Positions 18,404 to 27,888 of a stretch of 64,000 nucleotides of DNA are shown one piece after another (within the stretch, counting starts at the first letter, position 1; each line of letters starts with the position of its first letter). Below the pieces are notes generated by a model. It saw nothing but the letters and a program-made list of their open reading frames with translations. It was not told the origin of the DNA and made no database searches. The position numbers and the translations under genes were made by a program. This DNA comes from Flavobacterium sp. CF136 (GTDB lineage Bacteria; Bacteroidota; Bacteroidia; Flavobacteriales; Flavobacteriaceae): NCBI RefSeq assembly GCF_000282055.1, contig NZ_AKJZ01000008.1, forward strand, positions 1 to 64,000, given 5' to 3'.

Positions 18404-19150
18404 CTACATATTCTGCGTATAAAAATTATAATCTTTTAAAACAGTACGGATAAAATCTGTAGGATTTCCTGTCGATTGATTTTTGATTCCTGTTACATTT
18501 TCAATTTTAGAAACTAATTTATAAATGATTTCGTAATCATTTTTGGCCTCTGCCCTTTGAAACGTTTCCTTGATGATTCGCATATCATTATCTGATAATT
18601 TAATTACCAAAGGATAAGTTGGCACATAAGCTTCTCCTATTTCTTCCAGGATCGTATGGCTTATATTAATTTTATTTTTTAAAGTAATAACAGATGTTCC
18701 TGCCACCATATCTCCTAATCGTTGACTTTTTTTACTGGAGATCACCGATATCAAAGCAATAATTCCACTAAAAATTGAAATATCAACCAATCTGAAAAAC
18801 CAACGCATTAAATAATCACCAAATCCGGCCTGATAGCCATCAATTTTAACTACTTTGATTTTAGTAAGCTTTTTTCCGATTGTCTGTCCTTCAAAAATGC
18901 TTTCCAGAGTGATTGAATAAATTATTATAGGAAAATAGAGGAATAAAATAATCGAAACTCTTGACCAGTTATCTAAATTAACCATTAATCTGTCTATATT
19001 TAACCAATAAAAAAATATCATCGAAATCACTATGCCATAGGCGATTTTGATGATTAAATCCAAAAAATAAGCTCCTATCCGCTCACCAACTGAAGCCGAT
19101 TTAAAATTTATTTTAACATTTTGTGTTGTATTTATCGATAATTCTGACAT
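18404..19150 (-). CDS. RDD-family membrane protein
   Basis: A 248-residue protein with an RDD domain at residues 17-150: three membrane helices, SASVGERIGAYFLDLI at the start, EGQTIGKKLTKIKVVK before the last helix pair and QRLGDMVAGTSV at the end. A soluble C-terminal tail of about 90 residues follows. It lies divergently from the SpoIIM-like gene across 20 bp and is a constant partner of the MoxR/DUF58 genes downstream in this type of cluster. Function of RDD proteins here is unknown; ion exchange has been shown for distant relatives. Confidence 0.8.
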   Translation of the reverse strand: MSELSINTTQNVKINFKSASVGERIGAYFLDLIIKIAYGIVISMIFFYWLNIDRLMVNLDNWSRVSIILFLYFPIIIYSITLESIFEGQTIGKKLTKIKVVKIDGYQAGFGDYLMRWFFRLVDISIFSGIIALISVISSKKSQRLGDMVAGTSVITLKNKINISHTILEEIGEAYVPTYPLVIKLSDNDMRIIKETFQRAEAKNDYEIIYKLVSKIENVTGIKNQSTGNPTDFIRTVLKDYNFYTQNM

Positions 19151-19170
19151 ATTTTATATTTTAGCCTACA

Positions 19171-20136
19171 ATGAGAGAAGTTGCCTTCATAAAACAAAAT
19201 AAAGAAAAATGGCTGGAATTTGAGCTAGCTATTTTTGGTAAAGCTAAAAAAAATCCTGATGAGTTAGCTAATTTGTACATTCAAATGATGAATGACTTGT
19301 CGTATGCCCAAACCTATTATCCAAAAAGTAAGACTGTAGTTTACTTAAATCATTTGGCATCACAGATTTATCAGAAAATTTACAAAACAAAACGAGCTGA
19401 GAAAAACAGACTTTTAGAATTCTTCAAAATCGAAGTTCCACTGCTTATTTATGAATACAGAAGATATTTAATGTATGCTTTTGTATTGTTTTTTGCTACT
19501 GTGGCGATGGGTGTAATTTCAGCACGATATGATCCTAATTTTGTACGGTTGATTTTGGGTGATGGTTATGTAAATATGACTTTAGAAAACATCAAAAAGG
19601 GAGATCCCATGGCTGTTTATGGCTCAGGAAGTAACTGGGGAAGCTTTATTGGCATTACAATGAACAACCTTTATGTTGGCGCAAGATGTTACATCTATGG
19701 AATTTTTGGCGGAATTGGAACGTTTTATATTTTTCTGCAAAACTCCCTGATGTTAGGAGCTTTTCAATACTTTTTTTACGAACAAGGTGTTTTTTGGAAA
19801 AGCGTCCGCGGAATATGGATTCACGGTTCTATGGAAATTTTTGCAATTGTCATTGAAACTACTGCCGGATTTATTTTAGGTGCTTCTATCCTGTTTCCCA
19901 AAACTTTTTCGAGAATAAATTCATTTAAAATGGGTTTTAAAAACAGTTTCAAAATATTTTTGAGTACTTTTCCCTTTACAATCAGTGCAGGATTCCTGGA
20001 AGGTTTTATTACCCGATATTCTATCGATATGCCTAATTGGCTCAGTAGTTTTATTATTTTATTTACGCTTGGAGTAATTTCTTTTTACTATCTGGTTTAT
20101 CCTTTTATTGTCCATAAAAAAACAACTTCATTATAA
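19171..20136 (+). CDS. SpoIIM-like (stage II sporulation protein M family) membrane protein
   Basis: A 321-residue protein: a soluble N-terminal helical region (1-100), then about six membrane helices. GITMNNLYVGARCYIYGIFGG and WIHGSMEIFAIVIET-type stretches (seen in parts) carry the family's conserved N, H and E residues. Bacteroidota do not sporulate; the family is often found with RDD, MoxR and DUF58 genes, as here. It begins a plus-strand operon of six genes in which three junctions overlap (1, 8 and 8 bp). Confidence 0.8.
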   Translation: MREVAFIKQNKEKWLEFELAIFGKAKKNPDELANLYIQMMNDLSYAQTYYPKSKTVVYLNHLASQIYQKIYKTKRAEKNRLLEFFKIEVPLLIYEYRRYLMYAFVLFFATVAMGVISARYDPNFVRLILGDGYVNMTLENIKKGDPMAVYGSGSNWGSFIGITMNNLYVGARCYIYGIFGGIGTFYIFLQNSLMLGAFQYFFYEQGVFWKSVRGIWIHGSMEIFAIVIETTAGFILGASILFPKTFSRINSFKMGFKNSFKIFLSTFPFTISAGFLEGFITRYSIDMPNWLSSFIILFTLGVISFYYLVYPFIVHKKTTSL

Positions 20137-21080
20137 TGTTTGAACTTTTAAAAAAACGAGGGCTTAGCGAATACATCTCGGATACATTTACTTTTTTCAA
20201 AATTTTTGGAAAACACTTTTTCAAAAATTACATTATCATCAATGGAGGTTTTTTATTGATTTTGTGTGTTTTGATGTACTTCCTTTTCAAAATTTATTTT
20301 GAAGTTTTATTTTCTGTATCCGGAGCTCCCAGCGGAAGTTATTTTTTAGAATACTTCAATAATAACTTTGGCATTTTTATAGGTTCCATTATACTTTTCG
20401 GAGTATTGATTATTATTTTGTCATTGCTGAATATTGCCTATCCAATTCTTTATTTACAACTTATTCAGGAAAAAGGAGGAAATGATTTTACAACTTCAGA
20501 TATTATTCTGCTATTGAAACAAAATACAGGAAAATTATTAAAATTCTTTATCGGATCGGTTTTTATTCTTTTTCCGATAATGATTATTTCGTTTGTAATT
20601 TTGTTCCTTTTATGTTTCATCCTTATCGGTATTCCGCTGATTATGATTGCGATGCCTGCTTTTATAGCCTGGGGGCATTTAAGCCTTTATACGTACCTTA
20701 CAGAAAAAACAAGGTTTTTTGAATCCTTAAAAAGAGGTTTTTCATTGCTGAAACAAGAATTCTGGGCCATTACAGGAACAACATTTATCATGCTTATGCT
20801 GATACAGATTGTACAGGGATTTATTACAATGATACCTTATATGATTGGAATGATTTTGTTTTTTACCTCTTCCAGTCCCGCTTGGAATAATAGCTATGCT
20901 GATTTTTCATCTATTGGTATTTTCATAACTGTTATTTTTCTGTTTACCATCATACTAAGCTATCTTTTTAATAATCTGATCATTGTCAATCAGGGAATCA
21001 TTTATTATAGTTTAAGGGAAGAAAATGAAAATCTAACTTCTGTTAGTCAAATTGATTTAATCGGAACCGATAATGAATAA
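20136..21080 (+). CDS. Multi-pass membrane protein of the SpoIIM/MoxR module
   Basis: A 314-residue protein with about six long hydrophobic segments (for example around residues 34-52, 80-100, 140-180 and 210-270). It resembles the poorly characterised glycerophosphodiester-phosphodiesterase membrane-domain type proteins but has no catalytic motif. TAATG overlap with the preceding gene and 8-bp overlap with the next show it belongs to one translational unit. Function unknown. Confidence 0.65.
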   Translation: MFELLKKRGLSEYISDTFTFFKIFGKHFFKNYIIINGGFLLILCVLMYFLFKIYFEVLFSVSGAPSGSYFLEYFNNNFGIFIGSIILFGVLIIILSLLNIAYPILYLQLIQEKGGNDFTTSDIILLLKQNTGKLLKFFIGSVFILFPIMIISFVILFLLCFILIGIPLIMIAMPAFIAWGHLSLYTYLTEKTRFFESLKRGFSLLKQEFWAITGTTFIMLMLIQIVQGFITMIPYMIGMILFFTSSSPAWNNSYADFSSIGIFITVIFLFTIILSYLFNNLIIVNQGIIYYSLREENENLTSVSQIDLIGTDNE

Positions 21081-21846
21081 AATTTTCCTAATTCTTTCTT
21101 TTCTTTTTTTCTTAAGTATTTCTAATGCTCAGGATACTTTGGCTACAGCCGAACCGCCAAAAGCAACTTCAGTAAAATATACTGAGAAGGATATCCAAAT
21201 TGATTCGGATACAATTGAAACCAAAACATTCCCTAAAAATTTCAAAAAAAAATATACAGATTCAGACTTTGTGTATGAATATAAAACGCCCGAAAAAAAC
21301 TGGTGGGATCATTTTAAAGAATGGCTGGCAAGTATTTTAAATAATTTATTCCGATTCAGCAGTAACGAAGCTTCAATGAATTTTGTCTCCATCTTATTGA
21401 AAGTTCTGGCTGTTTTGATTGTTGTTTTTGTAATTTATTTAATTGCAAAAGCTTTAATAAATAAAGACGGGCAATGGATTTTTGGAAAAGATGCAAACAA
21501 AAAAACGATCTATTACTCGGATATTGAAAAAAACATCCATCTTTTAGATTTTGAAAAGTTAATTGCAGCAAGTATTGAATCAGGAGAAAAAAGAATTGCT
21601 GTTCGTTATTATTACCTTTGGTTATTGAAGGTTATGGCTCAAAATCATTATATCGAATGGGATATCGAAAAAACCAATTCAGATTATTTGTACGAAATTC
21701 AAGGGCCAGCTCATAAAGAAGAGTTTACCTATTTATCATACTTATACAATTATATCTGGTATGGCGAATTTGAAATTGATGAAACAATGTTCAGAAAAGC
21801 CGAAAATCGTTTTAAAAACGCAATAAAAACTTTTAGCAATGAATAA
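21073..21846 (+). CDS. DUF4129 domain protein
   Basis: A 257-residue protein: signal peptide (1-19, ending SNAQ), a periplasmic segment, one membrane helix near residues 100-128, and a cytoplasmic C-terminal DUF4129 domain with RYYYLWLLKVMAQ and FTYLSYLYNYIWYGEFEID. DUF4129 proteins accompany DUF58/MoxR genes in many bacteria, which fits the position. It overlaps both neighbours by 8 bp. Molecular role not known. Confidence 0.75.
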   Translation: MNKIFLILSFLFFLSISNAQDTLATAEPPKATSVKYTEKDIQIDSDTIETKTFPKNFKKKYTDSDFVYEYKTPEKNWWDHFKEWLASILNNLFRFSSNEASMNFVSILLKVLAVLIVVFVIYLIAKALINKDGQWIFGKDANKKTIYYSDIEKNIHLLDFEKLIAASIESGEKRIAVRYYYLWLLKVMAQNHYIEWDIEKTNSDYLYEIQGPAHKEEFTYLSYLYNYIWYGEFEIDETMFRKAENRFKNAIKTFSNE

Positions 21847-23047
21847 AACCTTAAAAATATACATTGCTATTCTGGTTGTTATTTTCACCCTGATAGTAAT
21901 GGCAGACCGTAACCGGCCAAAACCTATTGACTGGAGACCAACCTATTCGGTAAATGATAAAATTCCGTTTGGATTATATGTTTTTGATAAAGAAGTTAAA
22001 GGACTACTTAAAAATCAAAAGATTGAAAGGGTTTCTGCAATAACACCTTATGAATTTTTAGATTCCAAATACGACAGCGATTCGCTGGTTGAAAACTATA
22101 AAATAAAAGGTACCTTTTTTAATATTTCAGAATTTGAATCAATTGACGACCAGTCTATCAAGGAAATCCTCTATTTTGTCTCACACGGAAACAATGCTTT
22201 TTTAAGTATGAAAACATTTCCCCAGACATTATTAGATACTTTAAAAATTGATTTCAGAACCGATTTCCAATATTCTGACAATACTTCAGTCTGGCTGGCC
22301 AATAAAAATGTAAGTGCAAAAAAATATCATTTGGTTGAAGGAATGGGTGACTATTATTTTTCTAAAATTGATACTTTAAACACTACTGTTTTAGGATATC
22401 AAGGCAACAAACCAACCCAAAAGCGCATTAATTTCATAAAAGTCCCTTATCTGAATGGCTATTTTTATCTGCATACACAACCCGCAGCTTTTACCAACTT
22501 TCATTTGTTAAAAAGTGATCATTACCAGTACGCTGAAAAAGTATTATCTTATATTCCGAAAGGAGATGTTTTTTGGTATACCAAAGGGCAAAACAGCGAG
22601 ACAATTTCCGATTCGCCATTACGCTATATTTTAAGTCAGCCTGCGCTAAAATGGGCCTGGTATTTATTTTTAATCGGAATGCTGATTTTTATTCTTTTTA
22701 ATGTCAAACGAAAACAAAGAATTGTTCCAATATTAAAACCTCTGCCTAATTTAACGGTTGATTTCACCAAAACCATAGGGAATTTATATTATCAGGAAGG
22801 TGATCATGACAATATAATCGACAAAAAAATCATTTATTTTCTGGAAAGAGTCCGAAATGAATATTTAATAGATACTGCAAAACTTGATGATGTTTTTATC
22901 AAAAAACTGCATCATAAATCAGGAAAAGACGAAAATGATATTCGGGATCTTGTATTTCTAATCAACGAACACCGAAAAAGTTACCACGGAAGTCTCGAAG
23001 AAGATTTAATCCGAATTAATAATGCCATTGAGAAAATTTTACATTAA
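21839..23047 (+). CDS. DUF4350 domain protein
   Basis: A 402-residue membrane-anchored protein. An N-terminal helix (about 6-22) is followed by an extracytoplasmic domain starting RPTYSVNDKIPFGLYVFD, the DUF4350 region, then a second helix near residues 275-292 and a cytoplasmic helical tail. The arrangement is that of the DUF4350 proteins found between DUF4129 and MoxR genes. The first codon overlaps the last codons of the DUF4129 gene. Function unknown; a regulatory or scaffold role in the MoxR module is inferred. Confidence 0.7.
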   Translation: MNKTLKIYIAILVVIFTLIVMADRNRPKPIDWRPTYSVNDKIPFGLYVFDKEVKGLLKNQKIERVSAITPYEFLDSKYDSDSLVENYKIKGTFFNISEFESIDDQSIKEILYFVSHGNNAFLSMKTFPQTLLDTLKIDFRTDFQYSDNTSVWLANKNVSAKKYHLVEGMGDYYFSKIDTLNTTVLGYQGNKPTQKRINFIKVPYLNGYFYLHTQPAAFTNFHLLKSDHYQYAEKVLSYIPKGDVFWYTKGQNSETISDSPLRYILSQPALKWAWYLFLIGMLIFILFNVKRKQRIVPILKPLPNLTVDFTKTIGNLYYQEGDHDNIIDKKIIYFLERVRNEYLIDTAKLDDVFIKKLHHKSGKDENDIRDLVFLINEHRKSYHGSLEEDLIRINNAIEKILH

Positions 23048-23088
23048 TATTTTTACAGAAAATCATTTAAAAGAAAACATACTAAACC

Positions 23089-24102
23089 ATGGACGATATC
23101 AATACTACAGAAACAGAAATTACAAACGAAAATGTAAATTTTGAAACCAGGCTAAATTTAGCACCACTTTTAGATCACGTAAATGCCATCAAAAAAGAAC
23201 TTGAAACGGTAATTGTAGGTCAGCATAAAATGATCGATCAGCTTTTGGTCGCTATTTTATCAAACGGACACGTTTTGCTTGAAGGTGTTCCGGGTGTTGC
23301 AAAAACCATTACAGCTAAACTATTATCAAAAACCTTAAATATTGGCTTTAGCCGAATTCAGTTTACCCCGGATTTAATGCCTTCTGATATTTTAGGGACT
23401 TCGATTTTTAATTTAAAAAATTCTGAATTCGAATTTAAAAAAGGCCCTATTTTCTCTAATTTGATTTTAATTGATGAGATTAACCGTGCCCCTGCCAAAA
23501 CACAGGCTGCCCTTTTTGAAGTTATGGAAGAGCGTCAGATTACAATTGATGGCGCAAGATACCAGCTCGAAACTCCTTTTTTGGTCCTTGCCACACAAAA
23601 TCCAATTGAACAGGAAGGAACGTACCGATTACCGGAAGCACAGTTGGACCGTTTTTTATTCAAAATCACTATCGATTATCCTAAATTAGAAGAAGAAATC
23701 ATAATTATTCAAAGAGAACATCTTTTACAGGATCATGGTAAATTGGAAGCCATTAAAACTATCCTTTCTGCTGAGGAAATAAAAGGGTATCAAGCGTTAA
23801 TCAAACAAATCAGAGTTGAACAAAACTTGTTGGAATACATTGCCCGAATTGTCGTAAATACACGTGAAAATGCCTTTTTATATTTAGGGGCTTCACCTCG
23901 TGCATCAATTGCTATATTGAATGCTTCCAAAGGTTTTGCTGCCATCAATGGTCGTGATTTTGTCACACCCGAAGATGTTAAAGAAGCTGCAATTCCGGTT
24001 TTACAACATCGTGTTATCGTAGCACCGGAACGTGAAATGGAAGGTATTACAAGTGTAGAAATCATCAGGCAAATTATTGAATCTGTAGAAATTCCGAGGT
24101 AG
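23089..24102 (+). CDS. MoxR-family AAA+ ATPase
   Basis: A 337-residue AAA+ protein. Walker A is the MoxR form GVPGVAKT (near residues 66-73), Walker B is LILIDEINRAP (near 125-135), followed by QAALFEVMEERQ and sensor 1 ATQNP, then the LPEAQLDRFLF arginine-finger region. MoxR ATPases act as chaperones, often inserting cofactors or activating von Willebrand-type partners. The DUF58 protein downstream is the usual partner. Length is normal for the family. Confidence 0.9.
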   Translation: MDDINTTETEITNENVNFETRLNLAPLLDHVNAIKKELETVIVGQHKMIDQLLVAILSNGHVLLEGVPGVAKTITAKLLSKTLNIGFSRIQFTPDLMPSDILGTSIFNLKNSEFEFKKGPIFSNLILIDEINRAPAKTQAALFEVMEERQITIDGARYQLETPFLVLATQNPIEQEGTYRLPEAQLDRFLFKITIDYPKLEEEIIIIQREHLLQDHGKLEAIKTILSAEEIKGYQALIKQIRVEQNLLEYIARIVVNTRENAFLYLGASPRASIAILNASKGFAAINGRDFVTPEDVKEAAIPVLQHRVIVAPEREMEGITSVEIIRQIIESVEIPR

Positions 24103-24106
24103 TGTT

Positions 24107-24126
24107 CAGTTGCAGTTTTCAGTATC
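24107..24126. repeat. CAGTTTTCAG-type repeat fragment
   Basis: TTCAGTTGCAGTTTTCAGTA lies just after the MoxR stop codon. It matches the core (CAGT..CAGTTTTCAG) of the repeats at 50461-50573 and of the hairpin at 54813-54861. Confidence 0.4.
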
Positions 24127-24166
24127 CAGACTGGAACTATAAGCAGAGAATAATGCAAATCGAAAG

Positions 24167-24232
24167 TGTCATCCTCAGCAAAATCGAAGACTTTTGAAAC
24201 TTGAAAGGGCTTCGACCTCAATCAGCCTGACA
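24167..24232. repeat. REP-like inverted repeat (TGTCA..TCGAAG family)
   Basis: Two 23-nt arms, 24167-24189 and 24210-24232, begin TGTCA and end TCGAAG when read inward from each side, with mismatches between. It occupies the gap between the MoxR and DUF58 genes, which is otherwise a single operon, and is related to the elements at 182-269 and 27889-27959. Confidence 0.5.
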
Positions 24233-24276
24233 ATAACGAATAAAACATAAATCTGAACCTGAAAAACTATTTTAAA

Positions 24277-25608
24277 TTGAAATTCATAAAAAGTCTATAT
24301 CTCAATAATTTCTTCTTCTATTTGCTTTTAGGCATTATAGGGCTGTTCATTTGTGCTTTTATTTTTCCTGGTTTATACAACGCTGTTTGGTTTATAGTTT
24401 TGATTTTAAGTACTTTTCTCGGACTTGATATACTGATTTTATATCTGGCCAAAACTGGAATTGAAGCTACGAGAGAGACTCCTGAAAAGTTATCGAACGG
24501 TGATTTGAATCCCGTAAATATTTCGATCAAAAATCATTATACTTTTACAATTTCAGCAAAGATTATTGATGAAATTCCGTTTCAGTTTCAGATACGTGAT
24601 TTTAAAATTTTAAGAACCATCAAATCATCTGCTCAGGATGTAATTGGATATGATTTGCGCCCAACAGAACGTGGTGAATATCATTTTGGAAACTTAAATA
24701 TTTACGTGTCTTCGCCATTAAAGTTAATTTCAAGAAGGTTTACTTTCGACAAAGATAAAATGGTACCCACATATCCATCCTATATTCAGTTGAGAAAATA
24801 TGATTTGTTGGCTTTTTCGAATAATTTATTCCAATACGGAATCAAGAAAATTCGCCGAATTGGGCACACAATGGAATTTGAACAAATTAAGGAATATGTT
24901 CAGGGTGATGATCTTAGAACCTTAAACTGGAAAGCTACTGCCAAGAAAAATGCGCTGATGGTAAACCAATTCCAGGACGAAAAATCACAATCAGTTTATA
25001 TGGCAATTGATAAAGGCCGTGTAATGCAAATGCCTTTTAACGGTTTGAGTTTATTGGATTATGCTATTAATTCGACCTTGGTCCTGGCAAATGTCATTCT
25101 GAAAAAACAGGACAAAGCCGGAATTTTTGCATTCTCCAAAAAAGTCGAAAACAGAGTTTTTGCCGAAAAAAGAGGTTCGCAAATGCAGAAAATTCTGGAG
25201 ACTTTATACAATATCAAAACTGATTTTTTCGAAAGCGATTACAGCCGTTTGTATGTCGATATCAAGAAAAATATCAACCAGAGAAGTCTGATTATTTTGT
25301 ACACCAATTTTGAAACGATGGATGGTTTGAATCGCCAGATGCCATATCTGAAAGGAATAGCAAAAAGTCATTTATTGGTAGTGATTTTCTTTAGTAATAC
25401 TGAGCTGAACGCCATTATCAATAAAAAAACCGATACAATTCAGGAAGTATACGACAAAGTAATTGCCGAAAAATTCATGTTCGAAAAACGACTTATTGCG
25501 AACGAACTCAAGAAATATGGAATCCATTCGGTATTGACCCAGCCTGAAAATCTGACTTTGGATGCTATTAATAAATATTTGGAGATTAAGGCACGAGGAA
25601 TTTTGTAA
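24277..25608 (+). CDS. DUF58 domain protein (von Willebrand-like, MoxR partner)
   Basis: A 443-residue protein with two N-terminal membrane helices (about 12-50), a beta-rich middle region and a DUF58/vWA-like domain. The hallmark VQGDDLRTLNWKATAK lies near residues 208-224. No ATG is available at the N-terminus; the TTG at 24277 gives the family-like start MKFIKSLYL. It is the last gene of the SpoIIM-to-DUF58 operon, separated from moxR by a repeat. It probably acts with MoxR at the membrane; targets unknown. Confidence 0.8.
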   Translation: MKFIKSLYLNNFFFYLLLGIIGLFICAFIFPGLYNAVWFIVLILSTFLGLDILILYLAKTGIEATRETPEKLSNGDLNPVNISIKNHYTFTISAKIIDEIPFQFQIRDFKILRTIKSSAQDVIGYDLRPTERGEYHFGNLNIYVSSPLKLISRRFTFDKDKMVPTYPSYIQLRKYDLLAFSNNLFQYGIKKIRRIGHTMEFEQIKEYVQGDDLRTLNWKATAKKNALMVNQFQDEKSQSVYMAIDKGRVMQMPFNGLSLLDYAINSTLVLANVILKKQDKAGIFAFSKKVENRVFAEKRGSQMQKILETLYNIKTDFFESDYSRLYVDIKKNINQRSLIILYTNFETMDGLNRQMPYLKGIAKSHLLVVIFFSNTELNAIINKKTDTIQEVYDKVIAEKFMFEKRLIANELKKYGIHSVLTQPENLTLDAINKYLEIKARGIL

Positions 25609-25736
25609 GGATGTGAAATGTATGTTGTGAAAATGTAAAATGAGTATTATTAAGATATCAAGTTCGTAAATTAAATTTAAGAATGATCAAAAATCTTTGA
25701 ATCTTTGTTCCTATGAACCTTTGTAACTCAAAAAAC

Positions 25737-26822
25737 ATGAAAAAAGCACTTTCAATCCTACTCATTTTATTTAGCTTTTTATCACATGCCCAAAAAACAG
25801 AAAACATCATTATAATAACCACAGACGGTTTTAGATGGCAGGAAATTTTTAAAAGCATGGATCCTGTAATAGCCAATGATAAAAAATTTAATCAGGGAGA
25901 CAGTGCTTACATTTACAAAAAATATTGGAATCCTGATTTTAAAGAATCACGTCAGAAACTAATGCCTTTTTTATGGTCTGAAATTGCATCGAAAGGTCAG
26001 ATTTATGGAAATCGTGATCTCGGAAATAAAGTAAATGTTTCAAACCCATATTGGTTTAGTTATCCCGGATATAGCGAAATCATGACCGGAAACGTTGATA
26101 TTTTAGTCAATTCTAATGATTATAAACCGAATCCAAATGTCAATGTTTTGGAGTTTTTAAATCAGCAGCCAAAAATAAAAGGGAAAGTTGCCGCCTTTGG
26201 AGCATGGGATGCTTTTGACAGAATTTTAAATGAAGAAAGAAGTGGTTTTCCTGTAATTTCAGCCTTTGATAAAATTGGAGGAAAGAATCCAACGGCTGTT
26301 CAGAAATTACTAAATGAAATACGGGATGATTCGTTTAAACCTTTTCACGAAGACGAATGTCTGGATGTTTTCACACATTACCAGGCCCTGAACGAACTTA
26401 AAACCAACAAACCAAAAGTACTTTACATCTCTTATGGAGAAACCGATGAATGGGCTCATTCAGGACATTACAGATCTTATCTGGATGCTGCAAATCAGGT
26501 TGACAAATGGATAAAACAAATCTGGGATTTTGTTCAAAACGATCCTCAATACAAAAATAAAACGACGCTATTGATAACCGTTGATCACGGTCGCGGCGAC
26601 AAAACAAAATCCGAATGGACAAGTCACGGCGAAAAAATTGCAGGAGCATCAGAAATTTGGTTTGCCATCATAGGTCCTGATATTGCATCTAAAGGCGAAA
26701 TAAAAACAGAATCTCAATTGTATCAAAAACAATTTGCACAAACGATTGCCAAAATTATGGGATATACTTTTACAGCAGCACATCCTGTTGCAAAAGAGAT
26801 TACAGAAATCTTTGAGAAATAA
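25737..26822 (+). CDS. Exported alkaline-phosphatase-superfamily protein
   Basis: A 361-residue protein with a signal peptide (1-18, ending SHAQ). The metal-binding start IIIITTDGFRWQEIF, the nucleophile region GYSEIMTG (Thr candidate), and the C-terminal TVDHGRGD and TSHG motifs place it in the nucleotide pyrophosphatase/phosphodiesterase-like part of the alkaline phosphatase superfamily. An upstream in-frame ATG at 25713 adds 8 residues and would bury the signal peptide start, so 25737 is used. It lacks the CxPxR sulfatase motif. Substrate unknown. Confidence 0.75.
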   Translation: MKKALSILLILFSFLSHAQKTENIIIITTDGFRWQEIFKSMDPVIANDKKFNQGDSAYIYKKYWNPDFKESRQKLMPFLWSEIASKGQIYGNRDLGNKVNVSNPYWFSYPGYSEIMTGNVDILVNSNDYKPNPNVNVLEFLNQQPKIKGKVAAFGAWDAFDRILNEERSGFPVISAFDKIGGKNPTAVQKLLNEIRDDSFKPFHEDECLDVFTHYQALNELKTNKPKVLYISYGETDEWAHSGHYRSYLDAANQVDKWIKQIWDFVQNDPQYKNKTTLLITVDHGRGDKTKSEWTSHGEKIAGASEIWFAIIGPDIASKGEIKTESQLYQKQFAQTIAKIMGYTFTAAHPVAKEITEIFEK

Positions 26823-26832
26823 GATTTTTTCT

Positions 26833-26907
26833 TGCCACGAATTTCACGAATTAGTATTTCACCTTAATGTGAATAAAAATTAGCGAAAATTCGTGAAATT
26901 CGTGGCA
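26833..26907. terminator. Long inverted repeat, probable terminator (TGCCACGAATTTCAC family)
   Basis: Perfect 20-bp arms (26833-26852 and 26888-26907) enclose 35 nt and are followed by CC and eight T. It starts 10 bp after the stop codon of the phosphodiesterase-like gene. Related elements follow the genes ending at 46775 and 56893. Confidence 0.6.
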
Positions 26908-26935
26908 CCTTTTTTTTGTTTCATCTTACTTGAAA

Positions 26936-26962
26936 CCTACAAGGTTTCAAAAACCTTGCAGG
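26936..26962. repeat. Short inverted repeat CCTACAAGGTTT / AAACCTTGCAGG
   Basis: Two 12-nt arms (one mismatch) around CAA. It belongs to a cluster of repeats between the phosphatase-like gene and trmH-like gene; directly after it comes a CCTTTGAGCCTTTGCAACTTTG stretch of the kind also seen before 25737. Confidence 0.45.
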
Positions 26963-27014
26963 AAGAAAAAAACCTCTGTACCTTTGAGCCTTTGCAACTT
27001 TGAGCCTCAAAAAA

Positions 27015-27803
27015 ATGAAACAAATCTCTTCAGTACAAAATCCGTTTATAAAATCGCTTGTTTTATTGCAGGAAAAAGCAAAAGCCCGCAAACAAACCGG
27101 AACATTCTTGATTGAAGGGTTACGTGAAATTTCATTAGCCATAAAAGGTGGTTACGAAATAGAAACCGTTTTATTTTTACCGGAATTAGTTACAGAGAAT
27201 CAGATTTCTAAATTGGTAAATTCGCCAGTTGAATTAATCGAAATCAATAAAGAAGTTTATCAAAAACTGGCTTATCGCGATACTACCGAAGGCATTTTGG
27301 CAGTAGCCAAAACCAAATCGTTACAATTGTCAGATTTGAAATTATCCGATAATCCGTTAATTTTAGTTGCCGAAGCTCCAGAAAAACCAGGAAATATTGG
27401 TGCGCTTTTACGTACTGCTGATGCTGCGAATCTGGATGCTGTTTTGATTGCCAATCCAAAAAGTGACTTATATAATTCAAATATTGTACGTTCAAGTGTA
27501 GGCTGTTTATTCACCAATCAAATTGCTACAGGAACAACAGCTGAAATTATTACTTTTTTGAAAGATAAAAAAATTGACTTTTACTGCGCAACTTTACAAA
27601 ATTCAACTTCTTATCACACACAGAATTTTACCACACCAACCGCTTTAGTTGTTGGAACAGAAGCTACAGGTTTAACACAGGATTGGCGGGATGCTGCGAC
27701 TCAGAATATCATTATTCCGATGCAGGGAGAAATCGATAGTATGAATGTTTCTGTTGCTGCGGCTATTTTGATTTTTGAAGCAAAACGTCAAAGAGGGTTT
27801 TAG
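27015..27803 (+). CDS. TrmH/SpoU-family RNA 2'-O-methyltransferase
   Basis: A 262-residue SPOUT enzyme. An N-terminal substrate-binding domain (TGTFLIEGLREISLA) is followed by the three SPOUT motifs: APEKPGNIGALLRTADAA (motif 1), ALVVGTEATGLTQDW (motif 2), IPMQGEIDSMNVSVAAAI (motif 3). It uses SAM to methylate a ribose in rRNA or tRNA; the exact site is not readable. A TTG at 27000 would add five residues, but the ATG at 27015 is preferred. Confidence 0.85.
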   Translation: MKQISSVQNPFIKSLVLLQEKAKARKQTGTFLIEGLREISLAIKGGYEIETVLFLPELVTENQISKLVNSPVELIEINKEVYQKLAYRDTTEGILAVAKTKSLQLSDLKLSDNPLILVAEAPEKPGNIGALLRTADAANLDAVLIANPKSDLYNSNIVRSSVGCLFTNQIATGTTAEIITFLKDKKIDFYCATLQNSTSYHTQNFTTPTALVVGTEATGLTQDWRDAATQNIIIPMQGEIDSMNVSVAAAILIFEAKRQRGF

Positions 27804-27888
27804 ATTTTAGATTGAAAGTCTGCGACTTTGCTTTCTTCATTTTTAAATGTTTTTTACTTTTTTTTCTAACAAAAAGATAACTTTTATA

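Noticed and set aside
24277..24280. Sequencing frameshift at the DUF58 start because no ATG is present
   Set aside because: TTG starts occur elsewhere in the window and the TTG gives the expected N-terminus, so no error needs to be assumed.
25737..26822. Sulfatase that could be a substrate of the formylglycine enzyme
   Set aside because: The CxPxR modification motif is absent; the nucleophile region has Thr instead.
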